The position numbers and the translations under genes are program-made. The notes beneath the pieces were generated by a model that was given only the letters and a program-made list of their open reading frames with translations, did no database searches and had not been told where the DNA came from. Below, piece by piece: positions 1-5,213 of a stretch of 5,213 bases of DNA; within the stretch, counting starts at the first letter, position 1; each line of letters starts with the position of its first letter. Source of the stretch: Bacteroidota bacterium. Its GTDB lineage: Bacteria; Bacteroidota; Bacteroidia; NS11-12g; UBA9320. The DNA lies in the NCBI GenBank assembly GCA_003485825.1, contig DNHN01000164.1, positions 1 to 5,213 of the forward strand. Direction: 5' to 3'.

Positions 1-90
1 CGCTGATTCTAGAAGTTGGTCTAGTGTTAGATTTTTGTTGGTTTTTGAGGCTAAATCAAAAACCCGGTCAGTAATTGGATGTGACTTCAT
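1..90 (-). CDS. Hypothetical protein, N-terminal 30 residues only (partial)
   Basis: An ATG at 90-88 opens a frame that stays open to the left edge of the window, giving 30 residues that begin MKSHPITDRVFDLASK and end LDQLLESA. The rest of the gene lies outside the window. I do not recognise the family from this fragment; it looks like a soluble, partly helical N-terminus with no signal peptide or membrane segment. The start is supported by a good Bacteroidota-type promoter ending 15 bases upstream and by the A-rich stretch AGAAAA just before the ATG. It is transcribed in the same direction as the transketolase cluster but is separated from it by 225 bases and has its own promoter, so it is probably a separate transcription unit. 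Confidence 0.6.
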   Translation of the reverse strand, partial: MKSHPITDRVFDLASKTNKNLTLDQLLESA

Positions 91-105
91 TTTTCTAATA
101 AAGTG

Positions 106-136
106 CAAAGGTAGTTTAGCTACAGCTTTTATTGAA
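106..136 (-). promoter_or_regulatory. Bacteroidota-type -33/-7 promoter for the gene starting at 90
   Basis: Read on the minus strand, 113-106 is TACCTTTG, an exact match to the Bacteroidota -7 consensus TAnnTTTG. Exactly 20 bases upstream lies TTC at 136-134 (context GTTCAAT), one base off the TTG core of the -33 element. Transcription would start around 98-102, giving a leader of only about ten bases before the ATG at 90. The consensus is known for this phylum's primary sigma factor; the start site is inferred. Confidence 0.55.
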
Positions 137-259
137 CCCTAAAAGATTCATTTTGACCTATTTAACATGGATTTAAATATGTCTAAGCAGGTGAGATGCT
201 AGTAGTTAAAAGTACTATAAGTGGTTAATTATATGTTTATTAGTTACTTATCAAATACT

Positions 260-278
260 TAGTGTACAAATGACACTA
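260..278 (-). terminator. Small inverted repeat downstream of the operon, possible weak terminator
   Basis: TAGTGT at 260-265 and ACACTA at 273-278 are perfect 6-base arms around a 7-base loop (ACAAATG). The element lies 38 bases past the stop codon of the SUI1 gene, where the main operon's transcript should end. No run of T follows on the minus strand, so it is not a canonical intrinsic terminator; the stem is short and AT-rich. The arms could instead be a binding site or a chance match. The rest of the 91-315 spacer is AT-rich, and apart from the promoter at 106-136 I see nothing else I can name in it. Confidence 0.25.
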
Positions 279-315
279 TGACCGTTGAAGAAGTAGGTAG
301 TTTTCAATTACCTTT

Positions 316-684
316 TTACATCGTAGTTTTTTTAGCGTGGTACCCTTCTTTGATGAGGATTTTTACTACTTGATCAGCCTTGTCTCCCTGTATGATAAAC
401 GTCTTACGGTCTACAGATCCTCCCACGCCACATTGTTGTTTTACTTTTTTACACAATGCTTCTAGCGTTTGCGGGTTTCCTTGATACCCTTCTACGACTG
501 TGACTGTTTTACCTCCTCGACCCTTTTTTTCTTTGCGTACGGTTAGTTTCTGAGCGTTACTTGGAAGGTTGACCTCAGGTTCTGTTACTTGTTCATCAGT
601 ATCAGATAGTACTTTAAAACCTTCGTCCTGCTGATTTGTAAAAAAGTTAGACAAGTCAAGTTTTTGCATTTTCTTTTTGGTCAT
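316..684 (-). CDS. yciH: eIF1/SUI1-type translation factor (YciH-like)
   Basis: This 122-residue protein belongs to the SUI1/eIF1 family, whose bacterial members (YciH in E. coli) bind the small ribosomal subunit and are thought to influence start-site fidelity or repress translation under stress. Residues 1-43 form a polar, acidic, probably disordered leader. The SUI1 core spans about 45-119, with the basic loop RKEKKGRGGKTVT (50-62), a helix containing LCKKVKQQCGVGGS (77-90), the strand FIIQGD (96-101) and a closing helix ending IKEGYHAKK. Length and domain order suit the family. The ATG at 684-682 overlaps the TGA of the lipid kinase gene in an ATGA, so translational coupling is likely. 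It is the last gene of the cluster. The family assignment is firm; the cellular role in this phylum is not well established. Confidence 0.9.
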   Translation of the reverse strand: MTKKKMQKLDLSNFFTNQQDEGFKVLSDTDEQVTEPEVNLPSNAQKLTVRKEKKGRGGKTVTVVEGYQGNPQTLEALCKKVKQQCGVGGSVDRKTFIIQGDKADQVVKILIKEGYHAKKTTM

Positions 685-1526
685 TTTGGTACTAATGTTT
701 TTAACGATTTAGGGTATAGTATTACGTGTTTCTTATTTTTCAAAATTAAAGGTTCTCCGTCTATATGCCAAAGCTTACCGCTACGTTTTAGGTCTATCTC
801 CGACGCCTTATAGTACGTGAATAGAGCATTGTTCTCTTGTTTTTTACTTCTGAGAAAAGATATAAGACCCAGTATTTGATACCATTTGGGCTTACGCATA
901 ATGGCGATGTCCAAGAGTCCATCTTGGATGTCAGCAGCGCTGGCTATCTCAAAATTATTGCCCCATTGAGCTCCATTTGCAATGCTTAGACTAAAGAAGG
1001 GGAGTGTAGTTTTTTTGCCGTCCAAAGTTAGCGTTACCTCTCGTTCATTTCTCCCTTTAAACGACCCTAGTATTGTTTTGGCGTAGCCTTTCAACCCTCG
1101 GATACCTTCCGCACCAAACTTATGAGCGACTTCAGCTTCAAAACCAGCGCCTGCTACATTGACGAAAAATACATCATCTACGGTGGCCGTGTCTATGGAG
1201 ATAACTTTACCTTGGAGTAAACTGTCCACAGCTAAATGAACATCCCTAGAGATTCCCAAAAAGCGTGCTAATCCGTCACCGGAACCTTTCGGTATTATCC
1301 CCAATGTTTTGTCGTATTCCATCGCCAGTTTAGCTACAGTGTTTACTGTGCCATCACCACCAATAGCAACGAGCGATTCAAAGCTGGATACATCTAATGT
1401 TTCAAGCTCTCTGATGTCTATGAATGAGAATTCCATAGACTCAGGCAGAAGCTCAGTTATTACGTTTACGATGGAAGGCTCAAATTTTTTGCCTGCTTTT
1501 TTATTGTAAACGAAGAGGGTATTCAA
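681..1526 (-). CDS. Diacylglycerol kinase family lipid kinase
   Basis: This is a 281-residue member of the DAGK/LCB5/YegS family of soluble ATP-dependent lipid kinases, which phosphorylate diacylglycerol or sphingoid-type lipids at the membrane surface. Visible motifs are the N-terminal strand LFVYNKKAGKK (4-14), the nucleotide-binding GGDGT (56-60), the PKGSGDGLAR loop (79-88), GAGFEAEV (126-133), DGLLD (202-206) and HIDGEP (254-259), all in the expected order, with a full-length two-domain layout. The start is TTG at 1526-1524: an in-frame TAA lies only three codons upstream, and the next methionine (residue 31) would remove the first strand, so TTG, or less likely ATC at 1529-1527, must be used. 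It starts 6 bases after the transketolase C-subunit stop and overlaps the next gene by 4 bases. The lipid substrate cannot be told from sequence; the family is certain. Confidence 0.93.
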   Translation of the reverse strand: MNTLFVYNKKAGKKFEPSIVNVITELLPESMEFSFIDIRELETLDVSSFESLVAIGGDGTVNTVAKLAMEYDKTLGIIPKGSGDGLARFLGISRDVHLAVDSLLQGKVISIDTATVDDVFFVNVAGAGFEAEVAHKFGAEGIRGLKGYAKTILGSFKGRNEREVTLTLDGKKTTLPFFSLSIANGAQWGNNFEIASAADIQDGLLDIAIMRKPKWYQILGLISFLRSKKQENNALFTYYKASEIDLKRSGKLWHIDGEPLILKNKKHVILYPKSLKTLVPK

Positions 1527-1532
1527 GATGTG

Positions 1533-2465
1533 TTACTTTCTAGCAATAGCACGCTTGGCAGCAGCTACTACATCTTTTATTCCTAGTCCGTACTTTTCTA
1601 GCAGTTCCATAGGAGTTCCACTCTCACCGAAGCTATCATTTACAGCAACCATCTCTACAGGCAGTGGCGTGTGACGAGCAAGTAGTTGGCAGATACTATC
1701 TCCAAGTCCACCATTCATTTGGTGTTCTTCAGCAGTTACTACACATTTGGTCTCAGCTACTGCATCTAGTATTGCTTTGTTATCTAATGGTTTTATCGTA
1801 TGAATGTTGATTACCTCAGCAGAAATTCCTTCTTCAGCCAGTGCTTTAGCAGCTTCCAGTGAGTTCCACACAAGGTGCCCGGTAGCAAATATAGTTACGT
1901 CGGTTCCGCTGCGCATATGGAGCGCTTTCCCTATTTCGAATTTACCTTCTTCCGTAAAAATGGGCCACTTTGGCCTACCAAAACGAAGGTAAACAGGTCC
2001 TTCATGATCGGCAATAGCAATTGTAGCTGCTTTGGTTTGGTTGTAATCACAAGGATTAATCACAGTCATACCGGGAAGCATCTTCATCAATCCGATATCT
2101 TCTAATATCTGGTGTGTAGCTCCATCTTCTCCTAAGGTAAGACCTGCGTGAGATGCGCATATCTTCACATTTTTATCAGAGTAAGCCACAGACTGACGTA
2201 TTTGATCATATACTCTACCTGTAGAGAAGTTAGCAAACGTGCCTGTAAAGGGTATTTTTCCAGCTGTAGCTAGTCCAGCAGCCATACTAATCATATTGGC
2301 TTCTGCAATGCCCATTTGAAAAAATCTATCAGGAAACTCATCTTGAAACTTATTCATTTTGAGTGAACCGGTAAGGTCTGCACAGAGCCCTACTACGTTT
2401 TTGTTTTTTAGGCCAAGCTCGTATAGTCCGTCTCCAAATCCTGACCGTGTATCTTTTTTCTCCAT
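1533..2465 (-). CDS. tkt: Transketolase, C-terminal subunit (Pyr and C domains)
   Basis: This 310-residue protein is the C-terminal half of a split transketolase. The enzyme moves two-carbon ketol units between sugar phosphates in the non-oxidative pentose phosphate pathway, in the cytosol. The pyrimidine-binding domain covers about residues 5-175: CADLTGS (28-34), RFFQMGIAEANM (47-58) with E55 as the catalytic glutamate that activates the thiamine diphosphate aminopyrimidine, GEDGATHQ (112-119) and the phosphate-binding YLRFGR (159-164). The transketolase C-terminal domain follows (about 185-305), with EEHQMNGGLG at 246-255. No TPP diphosphate-binding GDG motif is present, as expected, because the partner at 3892-4740 supplies it. 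The start ATG at 2465-2463 has no clear Shine-Dalgarno sequence. A DXS- or pyruvate-dehydrogenase-type paralogue is less likely, given the close fit to two-gene transketolases. Confidence 0.93.
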   Translation of the reverse strand: MEKKDTRSGFGDGLYELGLKNKNVVGLCADLTGSLKMNKFQDEFPDRFFQMGIAEANMISMAAGLATAGKIPFTGTFANFSTGRVYDQIRQSVAYSDKNVKICASHAGLTLGEDGATHQILEDIGLMKMLPGMTVINPCDYNQTKAATIAIADHEGPVYLRFGRPKWPIFTEEGKFEIGKALHMRSGTDVTIFATGHLVWNSLEAAKALAEEGISAEVINIHTIKPLDNKAILDAVAETKCVVTAEEHQMNGGLGDSICQLLARHTPLPVEMVAVNDSFGESGTPMELLEKYGLGIKDVVAAAKRAIARK

Positions 2466-2492
2466 TTCAGTGTATGTATAGTTATGTATTGG

Positions 2493-3854
2493 TTATTTCA
2501 AATTAATATGTTTTATCTCACCTGATTTTATGGTGAACGGCGTATTCTTCGTACTCAATGTTTCTTTGGTGTTCGTTGCTCGATAGATAAGGAAATAGTC
2601 TCCCGGCTGAAGAACTGTTATAGTTGAATTTGGAACAAGGCTTAGATTTTTTACCAGTTCCATTTCTCCTTTGTGCTTCCTATAGATACCTATTTCGAAG
2701 TTGTTTCTAGTAACAATGTTCAGTTTACCCGGTTGTTGGACTTGGAGCGTAGTAATTTTATTTTGGGCGATGGTGACACTTTCTTGCGTGATACGTGGCA
2801 GAGTGAGTATCTCTATTTTGTAGTCGCCGGTTATATATTTCTGCTGATCGTTGAAGTCATGCACATTGAGTATTTCATTGGAGTTTTTGTCAATGATTAG
2901 CGCTTGTAAGTTAGCGTAATTAGTAACCCCTTCTATTTTAAGATTAAGATATCCCTGAGGCGCGTCTAGAGCTATAGTGTTATGCTTACCTGCTGTGAGT
3001 GCCACATTCTTCTTAATTCTCGCAGGAATAGTGTGTACCTTTACATCGTACAGATAGCTGGGGTCTAAGTAGATAGTGTCTGGATTTCCTCTGTAGTTTA
3101 AGGTATGAATATAGTTATTGAGCAGTTTGCCTGTTTTACTATCGGTGAATGTCATATTCACATCTGTTTCTGTTGGCTTCCCATAACTGTCTAAAAGGTT
3201 AATCTGAGCAGAGGTATTGTTTATCGCTTGGCTAATTACAACGTTCAGTACTTCCTTGAAGTCTTGTTCTGTTTCCGCTTCGAAGTAGCGTCCCACGCAT
3301 TCAAATTGTGTTTTGAAGTCAGCGCTAAGGCCAAGTCCAATAACAAACGGACGAAGTACTACCCCCTGTTTTTGAAGGGCAAGCGAGACTGCACAAGGAT
3401 CTCCATCACATTCTTCTAAACCATCTGTAATTAGAATGATAATGTTTCGTACACCAGGAGTCTTCGGGAAATCATAGGCTGCTTCTTGAAGCGAGTAGGC
3501 AATAAGTGTAGTTCCTTTGGGCCGTAGGTCCCGGATATTGTCTTTAATCGCTTGGTGATTCCCGCGGGAGAAGGGGACTTCTAGCTTCGTGTCTTTACAG
3601 TTACGCTCGGTTTTTTGGCTTTGGTGTCCATATACTCGTAAAGCCAGCTCAAGTTCGTCCTGATATTGTAGACTATCCACCATTCGAGTAAGAAGGCGCT
3701 TCGCTACAGTGATACGATTATCTGTACCCATTTTAGCATACATACTACCGCTGCCGTCGAGTACAAATAGAATCCGCGTTTTAGGCTGTTGGGCGTAAGC
3801 ATTCGCTGCTACGAGTAGCAGAAGAATCGTCCAGATGTGTTTATACTTTGCCAT
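2493..3854 (-). CDS. Secreted vWA-domain protein with tandem beta-rich modules
   Basis: This exported protein of 453 residues probably binds a divalent metal and a protein or surface partner through a von Willebrand A domain; the partner is unknown. A signal peptide is clear: basic start MAKYKH, hydrophobic core ILLLLVAANA, cleavage likely after AYA (residue 21). The vWA domain (about 27-210) has a MIDAS site: DGSGS (33-37), the TT pair at 115-116 and ITDG (142-145). Cysteines C86, C149, C154 and C186 sit in RNCKD, EECDGDPC and FECVG; C149 and C154 are close enough for a disulfide. Residues 216-453 form three repeated beta-rich modules. I chose the ATG at 3854-3852; a TTG seven codons earlier (3875-3873) would lengthen the protein but spoil the signal peptide's N-terminus. 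There is no lipobox cysteine and no recognisable sorting domain. The gene lies between the two transketolase genes, with gaps of 37 and 27 bases. Confidence 0.88.
   Translation of the reverse strand: MAKYKHIWTILLLLVAANAYAQQPKTRILFVLDGSGSMYAKMGTDNRITVAKRLLTRMVDSLQYQDELELALRVYGHQSQKTERNCKDTKLEVPFSRGNHQAIKDNIRDLRPKGTTLIAYSLQEAAYDFPKTPGVRNIIILITDGLEECDGDPCAVSLALQKQGVVLRPFVIGLGLSADFKTQFECVGRYFEAETEQDFKEVLNVVISQAINNTSAQINLLDSYGKPTETDVNMTFTDSKTGKLLNNYIHTLNYRGNPDTIYLDPSYLYDVKVHTIPARIKKNVALTAGKHNTIALDAPQGYLNLKIEGVTNYANLQALIIDKNSNEILNVHDFNDQQKYITGDYKIEILTLPRITQESVTIAQNKITTLQVQQPGKLNIVTRNNFEIGIYRKHKGEMELVKNLSLVPNSTITVLQPGDYFLIYRATNTKETLSTKNTPFTIKSGEIKHINLK
2496..3209 (-). repeat. Three tandem beta-rich modules inside the vWA protein
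   Basis: Numbering from the ATG at 3854, the modules are about residues 216-299, 300-374 and 375-453. Each opens with a strand around (I/L)N(L/I) (I218, L303, L378) and later carries an aromatic strand: YDVKV at 269, YKIEI at 345 and YFLIY at 420, which are 76 and 75 residues apart. Modules 1 and 2 also share the spacing Y..(V/I).(V/I).T.P after that tyrosine. They resemble the PEGA or carboxypeptidase-regulatory type of small beta sandwich often found in extracellular proteins, but I cannot assign a named family. Confidence 0.5.
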
Positions 3855-3891
3855 ATTTCGCGGAATGTAGGTCAAAAATTGTGCTACGTGT

Positions 3892-4740
3892 TTAGTAGTC
3901 GCCTATTTCTGATGGGTTTTGAGCCAACGCATTTGCGAGTTGCTCATCGTTTGGTGCTATTCCGTGCCACTCATGACTTCCCATCATAAAGTCAACTCCG
4001 TTACCCATTTCTGTATTCATAAGTATACAAATAGGCTTACCATTGCCACTTAAGACTCCAGCTTTGCTGAGTGTATCCTGCACATCCTCAAGGTTATTTC
4101 CATCCATTGAAATTACGTTCCAATTGAATGCTTCAAATTTAGACTTAAGATCAGTGAAGCCCATGATGTCTTTTGTATCACCGTCGATTTGACGACCGTT
4201 TACGTCTACCGTAGCGATTAAATTATCCACCTTATTGTGAGCCGCGTACATTACTGCTTCCCATACTTGTCCTTCTTGTAGCTCACCATCACCCATGAGT
4301 ACATAGACTAACTTATCTTCTTTATTTAATTTTTTAGCCTGAGCTATTCCACAAGCTACAGATAGTCCTTGTCCAAGAGAACCTGAAGCTATACGCACAC
4401 CTGGGAGACCTTCGTGAGTCGTTGGGTGCCCTTGTAAACGAGTATTTATCTTACGAAAGGTAGCTAGTTCTGATATAGGGAAATAACCACTGTGAGCCAA
4501 AGCGCTGTAATAAACTGGGGAGATATGTCCGTTAGACAAGATGAATACATCTTCATCCTTTGCATCCATATTGAAATTATCGGGGGAATGTCTCAATACG
4601 TTTTGATATAACACCGTTAGAAACTCTGCACAGCCGAGAGATCCCCCAGGATGGCCAGATTGTACTCCATGTACCATTCGTACTATGTCTCTACGCGTTT
4701 GTGCTACGTAATCTTTCAGTTCAGCTATTGATTTTTTCAT
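3892..4740 (-). CDS. tkt: Transketolase, N-terminal subunit (TPP-binding domain)
   Basis: This 282-residue protein is the thiamine-diphosphate-binding half of a split transketolase and should pair with the C-terminal subunit at 1533-2465 to form the active cytosolic enzyme. Visible motifs are SGHPGGSLG (28-36) with H30, SNGH (69-72) with H72, QGHP (103-106) with H105, and SGSLGQGLS (119-127). The thiamine diphosphate and metal site is GDGELQEG (150-157) followed by DVNGRQIDG (179-187), where D151 and N181 would be the Mg or Ca ligands. Near the C-terminus, GNGVDFM and EWHGIAPN (257-264) match the family's substrate loop. The length suits a stand-alone N subunit, so nothing is truncated. The ATG at 4740-4738 follows an A/T-rich leader. 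It is the first gene of the five-gene cluster, with a possible promoter directly upstream. Confidence 0.94.
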   Translation of the reverse strand: MKKSIAELKDYVAQTRRDIVRMVHGVQSGHPGGSLGCAEFLTVLYQNVLRHSPDNFNMDAKDEDVFILSNGHISPVYYSALAHSGYFPISELATFRKINTRLQGHPTTHEGLPGVRIASGSLGQGLSVACGIAQAKKLNKEDKLVYVLMGDGELQEGQVWEAVMYAAHNKVDNLIATVDVNGRQIDGDTKDIMGFTDLKSKFEAFNWNVISMDGNNLEDVQDTLSKAGVLSGNGKPICILMNTEMGNGVDFMMGSHEWHGIAPNDEQLANALAQNPSEIGDY

Positions 4741-4751
4741 CTTGTTGAGAA

Positions 4752-4782
4752 CAAAGGTGGGTTATATTCAAGTTTTATAAAA
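4752..4782 (-). promoter_or_regulatory. Possible promoter for the transketolase operon
   Basis: On the minus strand, 4759-4752 reads CACCTTTG, one base off the Bacteroidota -7 consensus TAnnTTTG, and TTT stands exactly 20 bases upstream at 4782-4780, one base off the -33 TTG core. Its CCTTTG core and 20-base spacing match the better promoter at 106-136. The -7 element would end 11 bases before the ATG at 4740, implying a very short leader. Its position at the head of the operon supports it, but the match is imperfect. Confidence 0.35.
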
Positions 4783-4788
4783 TCTTTG
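4781..4788 (+). promoter_or_regulatory. Possible -7 element for the plus-strand oxidoreductase gene
   Basis: AATCTTTG at 4781-4788 differs by one base from TAnnTTTG and lies 23 bases before the GTG start. No good -33 element precedes it (TGG at 4758-4760 sits at the right 20-base distance). The element overlaps the upstream part of the minus-strand promoter, so the two divergent units could compete if both are used. Confidence 0.22.
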
Positions 4789-4800
4789 TGGACATTTCTT

Positions 4801-4807
4801 GGAAAAG
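4801..4807 (+). promoter_or_regulatory. Purine-rich ribosome binding site supporting the GTG start
   Basis: GGAAAAG lies 4 bases before the GTG at 4812. It is a weak Shine-Dalgarno-like match, but it is one reason for choosing this GTG over the upstream GTG at 4788. Confidence 0.35.
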
Positions 4808-4811
4808 TAAA

Positions 4812-5213
4812 GTGGCTAGAGACATAATAGAAATAAGTATTCCCATCATAGAGTATCATCAAAACAGAGATGATCTTCAATCGTGGTTGAAAACGAAAGT
4901 GGGTAAAGTTAATAAAAAAATAAACGTTATAGTGACGTTAAAAAAGTCGTTAGACGCCCGTAAGTCGAATATTAAATTCAATCTTAGGTTGGAGGTTTTT
5001 ACGGGTAGCGACTTTCCTGATGAGCTAAAAACACCTGATTTTCTGCCGCTAAATAACGGTACCGTGCACATTATTGGATTTGGACCTGCGGGGATATTTG
5101 CAGCACTTCACTGCCTACAAGTGGGTATGAAGCCTATCGTCATAGAACGAGGGCAAGCAGTAAAACAGCGACGTAGAGATGTAGCTAAGCTAAACAGAGA
5201 AGGGGAGATAAAT
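4812..5213 (+). CDS. NAD(P)/FAD-dependent oxidoreductase, N-terminal part (partial)
   Basis: The first 134 residues of a predicted FAD-dependent dehydrogenase of the uncharacterised COG2509-like group; the reaction is unknown. Residues 1-80 form the small alpha/beta domain that precedes the flavin domain in this group, with the recurrent LKKSLDARK at 43-51. The Rossmann dinucleotide motif follows as VHIIGFGPAGIFAAL (85-99), with the acidic end of the second strand at E112 (IVIERG, 109-114), expected to contact the adenosine ribose of FAD. The gene runs off the right edge. No ATG exists in frame: the frame opens after a TGA at 4746-4748, and GTG at 4812 gives MARDIIEISIP, which aligns with the usual family N-terminus and has GGAAAAG upstream. 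GTG at 4788 is the alternative. It is transcribed away from the transketolase operon. Confidence 0.87.
   Translation, partial: MARDIIEISIPIIEYHQNRDDLQSWLKTKVGKVNKKINVIVTLKKSLDARKSNIKFNLRLEVFTGSDFPDELKTPDFLPLNNGTVHIIGFGPAGIFAALHCLQVGMKPIVIERGQAVKQRRRDVAKLNREGEIN

Noticed and set aside
200..217. Inverted repeat TAGTA / TACTA with an 8-base loop
   Set aside because: The 5-base AT-rich arms are within chance expectation for this spacer and no T-run follows on either strand.
1804..2105. Plus-strand open frames opposite the transketolase C-subunit gene
   Set aside because: They are antisense shadows of a gene with strong motif support; the same applies to plus-strand frames at 1309-1509, 2673-2900 and 3228-3419.
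2473..2489. Direct repeat TATGTAT at 2473-2479 and 2483-2489, 10 bases apart, before the transketolase C-subunit start
   Set aside because: Two copies of a 7-base AT-rich word are too little to call an operator or a promoter; no -7 element is present.
3855..3875. TTG at 3875-3873 as a start for the vWA protein, adding seven residues
   Set aside because: The ATG at 3854 gives a textbook signal peptide (short basic start, hydrophobic core, AYA cleavage site); the TTG extension adds a mixed polar segment and has no ribosome binding site.
3873..3880. Minus-strand AATTTTTG as an internal promoter for the vWA gene
   Set aside because: It is one base off the -7 consensus, but there is no -33 element at the right distance, and A/T-rich sequence produces such matches by chance.
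1533..4740. Idea that the vWA protein is a chaperone or activator of the transketolase, as in MoxR-vWA systems
   Set aside because: There is no AAA+ MoxR partner in the window, and the vWA protein carries a signal peptide, placing it in a different compartment from the enzyme.
4877..5071. Minus-strand open frame of 64 codons opposite the oxidoreductase
   Set aside because: It lies antisense to a recognisable coding region with conserved FAD-family motifs and has no family resemblance of its own.

Overview
The window looks like chromosomal DNA from a member of the Bacteroidota, with no finer placement justified. The pointers are a transketolase split into separate N- and C-terminal genes, AT-rich starts with little Shine-Dalgarno sequence, an exact Bacteroidota-type -7 element (TACCTTTG), and protein families common in that phylum. 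There are no RNA genes, insertion sequences, CRISPR arrays or phage genes. Most of the content is housekeeping.

Layout, left to right. Positions 1-90 hold the first 30 codons of an unrecognised minus-strand gene with a good promoter (106-136). Positions 91-315 are an AT-rich spacer that also carries a small inverted repeat after the end of the main operon. Positions 316-4740 are one compact minus-strand cluster, read right to left: transketolase N-terminal subunit (4740-3892), a secreted von Willebrand factor A (vWA) protein (3854-2493), transketolase C-terminal subunit (2465-1533), a lipid kinase of the diacylglycerol kinase family (1526-681) and an eIF1/SUI1-type translation factor (684-316). 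The gaps are 37, 27 and 6 bases, and the last pair overlaps by 4 bases, so a single transcript is likely. Positions 4741-4811 are a short divergent promoter region. From 4812 to the right edge runs the start of a plus-strand FAD-dependent oxidoreductase, which begins with GTG.

How the genes relate. The two transketolase halves should together form one cytosolic thiamine-diphosphate enzyme of the pentose phosphate pathway. The vWA protein between them has a signal peptide, so it should work outside the cytoplasm and is unlikely to be part of that enzyme. The lipid kinase and SUI1 genes are tightly packed downstream and probably translationally coupled; no shared pathway is evident.

The points most worth a second look are the exported vWA gene placed between two subunits of one enzyme, the tandem beta-rich modules in its C-terminal half, and the forced non-ATG start of the lipid kinase, whose frame is continuous with the preceding transketolase gene across a single TAA. 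I do not see convincing evidence of a wholly new system here.
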